5,511 bases of DNA, taken from NCBI GenBank assembly GCA_028696285.1, contig JAQVHJ010000178.1:1-5511 (forward strand), read 5' to 3'. The DNA comes from a bacterium. Lineage in GTDB: Bacteria > AUK180 > JAQVHJ01. Under the pieces are notes generated by a model that was not told the DNA's origin, did no database searches, and saw nothing but the letters and a program-made list of their open reading frames with translations. A program made the translations under genes and the position numbers. This document shows positions 1 through 4,576 of the stretch, one piece after another (positions within the stretch are counted from its first letter, which is position 1; each line of letters opens with the position of its first letter).

Positions 1-3
1 ATC

Positions 4-32
4 ATTATAAATGAATTTAATAGAAAAGTCAA
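4..32 (-). promoter_or_regulatory. Sigma70-type promoter copy firing out of the left edge
   Basis: Read on the minus strand, this stretch holds TTGACT, a 17-nt spacer and TATAAT (-35 at 32-27, -10 at 9-4), which is close to the sigma70 consensus. It belongs to a 41-bp repeat (4-44) that recurs at 1128-1168 with two adjacent mismatches in the spacer; both promoter boxes and the spacing are unchanged. The right-hand copy lies upstream of the CPBP protease gene. By analogy this copy should drive a minus-strand gene starting just left of the window, perhaps a paralogue with a duplicated leader. That gene is not visible, so its identity is inference. Confidence 0.6.
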
Positions 33-113
33 ATTATATCTTTTTAGAAATTAATATATGAAATTCATTTCAATATTCATCTTTCTCTTTCCTTCAGGAG
101 TTGATGTTGAGTA

Positions 114-135
114 ACCCCGGTCTTAAGACCGGGGT
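114..135. repeat. Perfect 22-bp palindrome in composite copy 1
   Basis: The core CCCCGGTCTTAAGACCGGGG is a perfect 20-bp palindrome, extended by one A/T pair on each side. It is repeated exactly at 1971-1990. Half-destroyed versions occur at 1631 and 1797, where only the left arm CCCCGGTC remains. There is no T-run on either side, so it is not a classical intrinsic terminator. The layout GTAA-hairpin-GGGG resembles the subterminal hairpin at the right end of IS200/IS605-type elements, but no transposase or tnpB gene is present to confirm this. Confidence 0.7.
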
Positions 136-274
136 AGTGTATAAAATGATATATCGGCGAAGTTCAGATAAATTAATGACAATATTTCAATAAAAATGTA
201 ATATTCACAAATCTTATATCATGGGCTGGAACTAGCTGATATATGATATCTGCACCACATGCAGAAATGCTATA

Positions 275-390
275 TTGCTAATTTTCAATTTTCAATCTAA
301 AATTTTCAATTTTATATTCCGCACTCCACTATCCCCTCTCCACCTTCCACTTTCCACTAACTTATATGTCATATGTCATGGGCCGGCACC
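275..390. repeat. Heptamer-phased array A with GGGCCGGCACC cap
   Basis: From 275 to 379 the sequence divides into 15 consecutive 7-nt units with no phase break. An A/T-rich block based on TTTTCAA (units at 282, 289 and 303, with TCTAAAA at 296) comes first. A pyrimidine block based on CTCCACT or TTCCACT (324, 338, 345, 352) follows. After AACTTAT come two ATGTCAT units (366 and 373). The cap GGGCCGG-CACC follows in the same phase at 380-390. Matching arrays occur at 1355-1442 and 2132-2247, with an inverted one at 1174-1233. They differ by whole 7-nt units. Confidence 0.85.
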
Positions 391-394
391 TTTT
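380..394. repeat. Left arm of 15-bp inverted repeat around the CPBP gene
   Basis: GGGCCGGCACCTTTT is the perfect reverse complement of 1170-1184. The arm overlaps the CPBP stop codon (TAA, 395-393). The two arms enclose the CPBP reading frame and its promoter and little else. Confidence 0.8.
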
Positions 395-1061
395 ATGGGC
401 AGGATGTTATGAATGACGCAAAATCAATTAATAGATGAACCAGAATTAAAACACGAATATTTCTAAACTTATAATAGTGATATGAAAATATCAGGCCTAT
501 AAAAATCGGAACAACAAAACCGATTAAACTGAAACTGCTTGTATGAGCCAGGCCGAAAAGTATGGTTGAAGCAAGGACAACAATCCAGCCCTTTTTCAAG
601 AGGATTTCAAGACGCGGCATTAAGAATCCCCTGAACAATAACTCCTCCACTACCCCGGCAGTAATACTGGCAAATACCATCAGCATTCTACACTCACAGT
701 AATAATTTATTAAGGATTCTAATTTCCCCTGCTCTATCGGCAATTTCAGCAACTTAAATACGATTGGGACAGCAATACCAACAATAACAGCCCCGGCAAA
801 GATCGCAATAATCCAGGCAGGATAAAAATGCCATTTCCGTTTAGTCTCCGGCCATAATAAAAAGGGTTTCTTTTCAATTAGGAGAACAGCCCCAAACACC
901 AATCCCAATAAAATCCATTGCTGTAACTCAGCAACCCATTTAGAGAGAAGAGATGGCTCCATCTTTATTAAACCCCATATATCCGTCAGGTAACAGATAT
1001 CTAAAAATATAGCGATTGCAATACAAATCAATGTTTTTATCTTAGTCTCATTGTCAGGCAT
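393..1061 (-). CDS. CPBP (CAAX protease/bacteriocin-processing, Abi) family intramembrane metalloprotease
   Basis: A 222-residue, strongly hydrophobic membrane protein with several predicted transmembrane helices. All three conserved CPBP motifs are visible: EExxxR as E139-E140-L-L-F-R144; FxxxH as F169-G-L-A-H173; and H209-L-L-I-D213. In the family these residues hold the catalytic glutamate and the metal-binding site of an intramembrane endopeptidase. The substrate cannot be told; relatives process prenylated proteins, peptides or bacteriocins, or have unknown roles. The start is supported by AAGGA seven nt upstream of the ATG (rc of 1062-1080). A near-consensus promoter lies at 1156-1128, giving a leader of about 60 nt. 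No neighbour is close enough to share a transcript. The gene and its promoter lie inside a 15-bp inverted repeat (380-394 and 1170-1184), suggesting a self-contained cassette. Length is within the family range and no damage is seen. Confidence 0.9.
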   Translation of the reverse strand: MPDNETKIKTLICIAIAIFLDICYLTDIWGLIKMEPSLLSKWVAELQQWILLGLVFGAVLLIEKKPFLLWPETKRKWHFYPAWIIAIFAGAVIVGIAVPIVFKLLKLPIEQGKLESLINYYCECRMLMVFASITAGVVEELLFRGFLMPRLEILLKKGWIVVLASTILFGLAHTSSFSLIGFVVPIFIGLIFSYHYYKFRNIRVLILVHLLIDFASFITSCP

Positions 1062-1127
1062 AGTTACATCCTTTTTTTAGGGTGAAATTATATCTCAAAT
1101 AACCGGTTCATTAAATCACTAATGAAG

Positions 1128-1156
1128 ATTATAAATGAATTTAATGAGAAAGTCAA
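1128..1156 (-). promoter_or_regulatory. Promoter of the CPBP gene (TTGACT-N17-TATAAT)
   Basis: On the minus strand, TTGACT (1156-1151) is followed by 17 nt and then TATAAT (1133-1128). Transcription would begin near 1121, about 60 nt before the CPBP start codon. It is part of a 41-bp repeat (1128-1168) whose other copy is at 4-44. Duplication of a whole promoter is unusual. The two spacer mismatches leave the boxes and spacing intact, which fits both copies being functional. Confidence 0.75.
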
Positions 1157-1169
1157 ATTATATCTTTTG

Positions 1170-1184
1170 AAAAGGTGCCGGCCC
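1170..1184. repeat. Right arm of 15-bp inverted repeat around the CPBP gene
   Basis: AAAAGGTGCCGGCCC is the perfect reverse complement of 380-394. It lies 13 nt beyond the -35 box of the CPBP promoter, so the pair encloses exactly one transcription unit (380-1184, about 805 bp). No obvious target-site duplication flanks the pair. Confidence 0.8.
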
Positions 1185-1233
1185 GGGAGTTAGGAGTTCG
1201 ATAATAGTGGGTAGTGGAAGGTGGATTGAATAT
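1174..1233 (-). repeat. Heptamer-phased array D, inverted orientation
   Basis: Read on the minus strand, the cap GGGCCGG-CACC (1184-1174) is preceded by 7-nt units in unbroken phase. These are AACTCCC, AACTCCT, ATTATCG, ACCCACT, TTCCACT and ATCCACC, running back to about 1233. The pyrimidine block matches arrays A, B and C. The two units next to the cap are an AACTCC pair instead of the ATGTCAT pair found in those arrays. So cap and phase are kept while the adjacent unit has been swapped. Confidence 0.7.
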
Positions 1234-1279
1234 GAGAAATACAAATCTTAAGCTCGCAGCACTTTTAATTTCGAAATGG

Positions 1280-1354
1280 TGCACCCCAAAGTGATATACC
1301 CTACGTGGTGTATCATACGCTCGTTGTCATGCATACTTGTTGTGCATGGGTGCA
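1280..1354. other. Possible three-way-junction structured segment
   Basis: Three nested inverted repeats fit one fold. An outer stem TGCACCC/GGGTGCA (1280-1286 with 1348-1354) encloses TGATATACC/GGTGTATCA (1292-1300 with 1307-1315, one G-T wobble) and CATGCA/TGCATG (1328-1333 with 1343-1348, sharing base 1348 with the outer stem). The segment has no counterpart before arrays A and C. It is tRNA-sized but lacks the T-arm GTTCRA motif. An RNA role is only a possibility, and short stems like these can arise by chance. Confidence 0.3.
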
Positions 1355-1442
1355 TCATCAATCTAAAATTTTCAATTTTATTTTCCACACTCCACTCTCC
1401 ACCTTCCACTAACTTACATGTCATATGTCATGGGCCGGCACC
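1355..1442. repeat. Heptamer-phased array B with cap
   Basis: Eleven in-phase 7-nt units (1355-1431) lead into GGGCCGG-CACC (1432-1442). Compared with arrays A and C, one ATCCCCT unit and one of the two adjacent TTCCACT/CTCCACT units are missing. That is exactly 14 nt, so the phase is kept. The sequence after the cap (CTCTC) is shared with array C. No gene follows this cap. Confidence 0.8.
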
Positions 1443-1583
1443 CTCTCTCTGTCGTTTGAACCGAGAGCAGGAAAGAGAGAACAGAGAGTAGAAAAATACT
1501 TTAGCATTAATGGTCCTGGAGATTATTAAATAATAGAAGAAAAGCTAAAGGTGTAAAATTCATCAGAATTATAAACAATTATA
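1443..1583. other. Gene-free stretch after array B
   Basis: No coding sequence is convincing here. An 8-bp inverted repeat CTCTCTGT/ACAGAGAG (1445-1452 with 1481-1488) surrounds a 28-nt purine-rich loop. The rest is A/T-rich with no clear promoter. Arrays A and C lead straight into the 3' end of a gene at this position, so this may be a site that lost its gene. That is speculation. Confidence 0.3.
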
Positions 1584-1750
1584 TTTCAATATTCATATTT
1601 TCCTTTCCTTCAGGAGCTGATGGTGGGTAACCCCGGTCATGAATCTGTAAGGGTAGCGCGTAAGGGTAAGGTTTGCTTCGCAAACGTTATTGAATACAAG
1701 TATTAAATGCAAATAATACTGAATTAAGTCTCAATCTCTATCTCAATCTG
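1584..1750. repeat. Tandem unit 1 (167 bp) of the TTCCTTCAGGAG repeat
   Basis: This is the first of two tandem units that lead directly into composite copy 2. It carries TTCCTTCAGGAG (1605-1616) and only the left arm of the CCCCGGTC palindrome. It then has a hairpin GTTTGC-TTC-GCAAAC (1671-1685) and an inverted repeat AGTATT/AATACT (1699-1704 with 1715-1720). It ends in 6-nt units TCTCAA, TCTCTA, TCTCAA (1729-1746). Its first 50 or so bases match composite copies 1 and 2; the remainder is shared only with the next unit. Confidence 0.75.
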
Positions 1751-1923
1751 GATTAATATTTATATTTTCATTTCCTTCAGGAGCTGATGGTTAGTAACCC
1801 CGGTCTTAAATCAGTAAGTGTATCAAGTATGAGTAGGGTTTGCTGCGCAAACTTTATTTAATGCAAGTATTAAATGCTATTGATACTGAATTAATTCTCA
1901 ATCTCTATCTCTATCTCAATCTG
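1751..1923. repeat. Tandem unit 2 (173 bp) of the TTCCTTCAGGAG repeat
   Basis: A second copy of the preceding unit, with TTCCTTCAGGAG at 1772-1783. The hairpin is GTTTGC-TGC-GCAAAC (1838-1852): the stem is unchanged and the loop differs from TTC. The second inverted repeat survives as AGTATT/GATACT through a G-T pair. The terminal hexamer tract has four units (1896-1919) instead of three. The distance from the TTCCTTCAGGAG box to the tract is identical in both units, so the extra hexamer accounts for the whole 6-bp length difference. Confidence 0.75.
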
Positions 1924-2247
1924 GTTTAATATTTATATTTTCATTTCCTTCAGGAGCTGATGGTGAGTAACCCCGGTCTTAAGACCGGGGAGAAGAATGA
2001 CAAAACACTATCTGCGAAGTTCAGAAAAACAAATTAAATCTTTTTAATAAAAATGTAATGTTCACAAATCATATATCATGGACTGGAATTAGGTGATATA
2101 TAATATCTGCATCAAAAGCAGCAATGCTATATTGTCAATTTACAATTTTCAATCTAAAATTTTCAATTTTATATTCCACACTCCACTATCCCCTCTCCAC
2201 CTTCCACTCTCCACTAACTTGCATGTCATATGTCATGGGCCGGCACC
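1924..2247. repeat. Composite intergenic repeat, copy 2, ending at arsM
   Basis: A second full copy of the 68-390 block, nearly the same length (324 versus 323 bp). It contains TTCCTTCAGGAG (1945-1956), the perfect palindrome CCCCGGTCTTAAGACCGGGG (1971-1990), GCGAAGTTCAG, GATAT-N3-ATATC (2095-2107) and a CTGC/GCAG hairpin (2107-2121). The heptamer array C (2132-2236, 15 units) and cap (2237-2247) complete it. The cap ends 3 nt from the arsM stop codon, the same position copy 1 has relative to the CPBP gene. It also forms the third member of the 1584-2247 tandem series. Confidence 0.75.
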
Positions 2248-2250
2248 CTC

Positions 2251-3006
2251 TCACTTAATCGCCTCTATTTTTATACTTTCAAGATTGATTCCATTATACT
2301 GTCTTTCACTAATATCTTTATCTTCTGATAATATTTTAACTTTAAATCCGGCTTTTTGAATTATCTCTATATAGTCATCCCGTAATTCAGCCCCGCCTAC
2401 ACAACCGGCAATTAAATCTTTGTCATTCTTTTGTTCATTTGAAAGCGGTTCTAATAAGACGATATCTGAAACATATAGTTTACCTTTATTTCTTAATACT
2501 CTGTATGCCTCTTGAAATACTTTATCTTTATTTGGCGCTAAATTAATAACACAGTTACTGATTATTATATCAATTGAATTATCCTGTACCGGCAATTGTT
2601 CAATATCTCCAAGCCTGAACTCGACATTTGAATAGTTGTGCTTTTCAGCATTTTCTCTTGCTTTTTTTACCATGCCTTCAGTCATATCTACTCCAATGAC
2701 AAAACCATTTTTTCCAACTTTCTCTGCTGCTAAAAACGCATCAAATCCCGCGCCACTGCCAAGGTCTAACACTGTATCCCCTTCCTTTAAATTCGAAAAA
2801 GCAATAGGATTCCCACAACCAAGTCCAAGGTTCGATTCCGGTACCAAGCTAATCTCTTCATCAGAATAACCAATGCTTTTAGAGATTTCCTTATTTGAAT
2901 TTTCTGAACCACAGCAGGATGATGTTGTACAACAACAGGAATTTTTGGTTTTTGCAATCTTTTCATATTTCTCTTTGACAATTTTTTTTACTTTTTTTTC
3001 GTCCAT
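2251..3006 (-). CDS. arsM: Arsenite S-adenosylmethionine methyltransferase
   Basis: A 251-residue cytosolic enzyme predicted to transfer methyl groups from S-adenosylmethionine to trivalent arsenic, giving methylated and partly volatile arsenicals. The Rossmann-fold SAM site is clear: motif I DLGSGAGFD at 81-89, acidic residue D107 in GVDMT, and GDIEQLPV around 133-140. The three cysteines expected to bind As(III) are present: C64 in GLGCGNP, C152 in NCVINL and C202 in GCVGGA. The N-terminus carries an extra cysteine cluster (C24-C26, C31-C32), common in short bacterial ArsM proteins. AAGGA upstream of the ATG supports the start. No arsR or arsenic efflux gene is in the window, so it stands alone. 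A 19-nt inverted repeat 44 nt upstream could be an operator. Length is normal for bacterial ArsM. The family call is firm; substrate is inferred from the cysteines. Confidence 0.93.
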   Translation of the reverse strand: MDEKKVKKIVKEKYEKIAKTKNSCCCTTSSCCGSENSNKEISKSIGYSDEEISLVPESNLGLGCGNPIAFSNLKEGDTVLDLGSGAGFDAFLAAEKVGKNGFVIGVDMTEGMVKKARENAEKHNYSNVEFRLGDIEQLPVQDNSIDIIISNCVINLAPNKDKVFQEAYRVLRNKGKLYVSDIVLLEPLSNEQKNDKDLIAGCVGGAELRDDYIEIIQKAGFKVKILSEDKDISERQYNGINLESIKIEAIK

Positions 3007-3049
3007 TATGTATTTTCCTTATTTTAAATTACTTCGGGTGAAATTTAAT

Positions 3050-3068
3050 ATGCCCTTTCTTCGGGCAT
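3050..3068. promoter_or_regulatory. Inverted repeat in the arsM leader
   Basis: ATGCCC and GGGCAT form a perfect 6-bp inverted repeat around a 7-nt loop, 44-62 nt before the arsM start codon. It could be an operator or an RNA hairpin in the leader. It does not resemble the usual ArsR operator, and no convincing promoter was found near it. Confidence 0.3.
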
Positions 3069-3127
3069 TCACTACTTCAATTCAAAATCACGATTCATGT
3101 CTTTCCGTTCATCATTCTCATTTCCGG

Positions 3128-3154
3128 ATTGCCACGCCTTCGGTTCGGAATGAC
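3128..3154 (-). repeat. Palindromic dispersed repeat, unit 1
   Basis: Read on the minus strand it begins GTCATTCC and closes with GGCAAT, an imperfect version of the GTCATTGC...GCAAT pattern of units 2 to 4. The inner arms CC/GG also pair. It is the first of four units in alternating orientation. Confidence 0.5.
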
Positions 3155-3187
3155 CTGCAATCATCTTCAATTCAAATAACACTATTT

Positions 3188-3223
3188 GTCATTGCAAGGG
3201 TTTGTTTAGAAACCCGAAGCAAT
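3188..3223 (+). repeat. Palindromic dispersed repeat, unit 2
   Basis: GTC is followed by ATTGC (3191-3195), inner stem GGGTTT (3198-3203), loop, AAACCC (3210-3215) and GCAAT (3219-3223). This makes a strong two-step hairpin. The overall pattern matches a type of short interspersed palindrome common between genes of many bacteria. Confidence 0.6.
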
Positions 3224-3250
3224 TTCACTTCCAATGAACGGTAAATGGTT

Positions 3251-3268
3251 AACTGTGAACGAATCACA
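3251..3268. repeat. 18-bp direct repeat, left copy
   Basis: AACTGTGAACGAATCACA is repeated exactly at 3400-3417. In this copy the inverted arms are shortened because the following bases differ. Confidence 0.6.
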
Positions 3269-3275
3269 AATCTGG

Positions 3276-3308
3276 ATCGCCGCAGTCACTTCGTTCCCTC
3301 GCGATGAC
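3276..3308 (-). repeat. Palindromic dispersed repeat, unit 3
   Basis: On the minus strand, GTC is followed by ATCGC (3305-3301) and closes with GCGAT (3280-3276). Relative to units 2 and 4, both sides of the outer stem have changed (ATTGC/GCAAT to ATCGC/GCGAT), so the pairing is kept. This compensatory pair suggests that the hairpin itself is selected or is copied through a hairpin-dependent route. Confidence 0.55.
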
Positions 3309-3341
3309 ATAATAACATCTGCAAACCCAATAACATTATTA

Positions 3342-3380
3342 GTCATTGCGAGAAATGAGCAAAGCGATGACGAAGCAATC
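3342..3380 (+). repeat. Palindromic dispersed repeat, unit 4
   Basis: GTC-ATTGC (3345-3349) closes with GCAAT (3375-3379), with the typical GCAAAGCGATGACGAAGC interior. It is the fourth alternating unit; centres of the four lie roughly 67, 83 and 72 nt apart. Confidence 0.6.
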
Positions 3381-3399
3381 TCTCTTCCTGTTAACGGTA

Positions 3400-3420
3400 A
3401 ACTGTGAACGAATCACAGTT
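3400..3420. repeat. 18-bp direct repeat, right copy, forming a perfect hairpin
   Basis: AACTGTG (3400-3406), a 7-nt loop and CACAGTT (3414-3420) form a perfect inverted repeat. Its first 18 bases equal 3251-3268. The two copies follow palindromic units 2 and 4 respectively. The internal CGAATCA is the same 7-mer repeated in tandem at 3707-3736. Confidence 0.6.
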
Positions 3421-3531
3421 ATACCCTTCAAACTCTTCATGTTCTTCATGGTTAAATTACATTCAATTGATTTCAAAGTATCAACTTCTAATTGGTTCAG
3501 AGTATCAAAAGGTAAAAGAACTATATTAACT

Positions 3532-3566
3532 TTTTCAATTTTCAATCTCAAATCTTCATTTTTCAA
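3532..3566. repeat. Short TTTTCAA heptamer tract
   Basis: Five in-phase 7-nt units occur here: TTTTCAA at 3532 and 3539, TCTCAAA, TCTTCAT, and TTTTCAA at 3560. It resembles the A/T-rich half of arrays A to C but stands without the pyrimidine block or the cap. Flanking DNA shows no gene. Confidence 0.6.
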
Positions 3567-3624
3567 TGCGAAGCGTTTTGGTTCATTATATCATTATCAT
3601 CTTAAAATCAACTAAGTATTTCTT

Positions 3625-3690
3625 TCCGCGTGGTCCGCGTGGTCCGCGGTTAAAAAATATTCTCTGCGAACTCTGCGTCCTCTGCGGTGA
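3625..3690. repeat. Two 9-nt-periodic tracts (TCCGCGTGG and TCTGCGNNN)
   Basis: TCCGCGTGG is repeated with a 9-nt period from 3625 and closes as TCCGCGGTT. After a short A/T spacer, TCTGCGAAC, TCTGCGTCC and TCTGCGGTG run from 3663 to 3689, also with a 9-nt period. Both tracts have three units and end in TCYGCGGT, so the second looks like a diverged duplicate of the first. A plus-strand translation gives proline-arginine-glycine and leucine-cysteine repeats, which are artefacts of the period rather than a protein. Confidence 0.65.
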
Positions 3691-3706
3691 AAATATATTT
3701 TTCTTT

Positions 3707-3736
3707 CGAATCACGAATCACGGTTCACGAATCACG
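3707..3736. repeat. CGAATCA heptamer tract at the ZIP gene 3' end
   Basis: Four 7-nt units lie in perfect phase: CGAATCA at 3707, 3714 and 3728, with CGGTTCA at 3721. The tract stops 2 nt before the ZIP stop codon (3741-3739). This is the same position the heptamer arrays take beside the CPBP and arsM genes. No classical terminator is seen here. Confidence 0.7.
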
Positions 3737-3738
3737 TT

Positions 3739-4548
3739 TTATCCCAATGCAACATCCAGTATCATCATGACGGTAAATCCGATGATTCCGCCCATGGTGG
3801 CGATGTCTGTATGGCCTTCCATCTGTGATTCGGGTATGACATCTTCTATCACTACAAAGATCATTGCGCCTGCTGCAAAAGACAGGGCATACGGGAGTAT
3901 CGGTTGAGCAATCATGACAAGCGCCGCACCGATCACCCCGGCTATCGGCTCAACTACCGCGGATAACTGGCCGTACCAGAAACTTCTCAACCTTGAAAAA
4001 CCTTCCCTTCGTAAAGGCATGGAAACCGCTGTTCCTTCAGGGAAGTTCTGAATACCGATTCCTATGGCAAGCGCGATTGCACCAGCTAAACTTGCTGTCG
4101 GTAAGCCGTATCTTAACGCGCCAAAGGCAACGCCGACTGCCAATCCTTCAGGGATATTATGAAGCGTAATGGCTAAGATCAAGAGAACAGTTCTCTTCCA
4201 CTTGGTCTTAATTCCCTCCGCCTCTTCAACAGGACTCCCTAAATGCAAATGGGGTAAGAGATAATCTATTAAACGTAAAACAATACCCCCGGATAAAAAT
4301 CCTATTGCGGGTGGGAGCCAACTTGGCAATGATCCCGATTCAGACATCTTAATTGCCGGCGCAAGCAATGACCAGAAACTTGCTGCAATCATTACCCCTC
4401 CCGCAAAACCAAGCATGAAATCAAGAAGTTTCCTGTTTATTGTCTTTGTTAAAAACACCAGCCCAGCTCCTAACGCTGTCATTCCCCAGGTAAATAATGT
4501 GGCTATCAATGTTTGAATAATTGGATGTAATTTTGCGAATGTTTCCAT
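3739..4548 (-). CDS. ZIP-family divalent metal transporter (GufA-like)
   Basis: A 269-residue polytopic membrane protein predicted to move divalent cations such as zinc, iron or manganese into the cytoplasm. The ZIP signature is clear: H130-N131-I-P-E134-G in the fourth helix, Q167-N168-F-P-E171-G in the fifth, and E200-P in the sixth. In this family these residues form the binuclear metal site in the transport path. The loop before the fourth helix is short (about 100-118) with two histidines in HLHL rather than a long His-rich stretch, as in bacterial relatives. The ATG has only a weak Shine-Dalgarno (GAAG). It lies 28 nt behind the priA stop, so translation and transcription may follow from priA. 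Metal specificity cannot be read from sequence. A repeat tract abuts the stop codon. Family call firm. Confidence 0.92.
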   Translation of the reverse strand: METFAKLHPIIQTLIATLFTWGMTALGAGLVFLTKTINRKLLDFMLGFAGGVMIAASFWSLLAPAIKMSESGSLPSWLPPAIGFLSGGIVLRLIDYLLPHLHLGSPVEEAEGIKTKWKRTVLLILAITLHNIPEGLAVGVAFGALRYGLPTASLAGAIALAIGIGIQNFPEGTAVSMPLRREGFSRLRSFWYGQLSAVVEPIAGVIGAALVMIAQPILPYALSFAAGAMIFVVIEDVIPESQMEGHTDIATMGGIIGFTVMMILDVALG

Positions 4549-4576
4549 ATTTACTTCATTATGTTAAAGTATTACT

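Larger units (their letters stand above)
68..390. repeat. Composite intergenic repeat, copy 1 (palindrome module plus heptamer array)
   Basis: This 323-bp block aligns along its whole length with 1924-2247. Shared landmarks, in order, are: TTCCTTCAGGAG (89-100); a GTAA-CCCC palindrome (114-135); GCGAAGTTCAG near 157; TAATATTCACAAATC near 200; TATATCATGG; GATAT-N3-ATATC (238-250); a small hairpin CTGCA-CCACA-TGCAG (250-264); and a 7-nt-phased array (275-379) ending in GGGCCGGCACC. The block ends 2 nt from the CPBP stop codon, so it would form the 3' end of that transcript or its terminator region. No protein of useful length is encoded. It could be a non-autonomous mobile element or a structured RNA; the sequence does not decide between them. 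Confidence 0.75.

Noticed and set aside
114..135. Rho-independent terminator
   Set aside because: The palindrome is strong but has no T-run on either strand and almost no loop.
1280..1354. tRNA gene
   Set aside because: It has a 7-bp closing stem and tRNA length, but no T-arm GTTCRA motif and no normal D-arm or anticodon-arm layout on either strand.
1276..1491. Plus-strand open frame of 71 codons
   Set aside because: It runs through heptamer array B and has no ribosome site. It shares a peptide with the frame at 2093-2359 only because both cross the same DNA repeat.
1584..2247. CRISPR array
   Set aside because: The repeated units are about 170 bp, there is no repeat-spacer alternation, and no cas gene is present.
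2093..2359. Plus-strand open frame of 88 codons
   Set aside because: It covers array C and then the antisense of the arsM 3' end. Its low-complexity translation reflects the 7-nt repeat.
2873..3244. Plus-strand open frame of 123 codons over the arsM 5' end
   Set aside because: It is antisense to a clearly conserved arsM N-terminus and continues into palindromic repeats.
3566..3907. Plus-strand open frame with PRG and LCE-like repeats
   Set aside because: The peptide repeats are the translation of the 9-nt tracts, and the second half is antisense to the conserved ZIP C-terminus.
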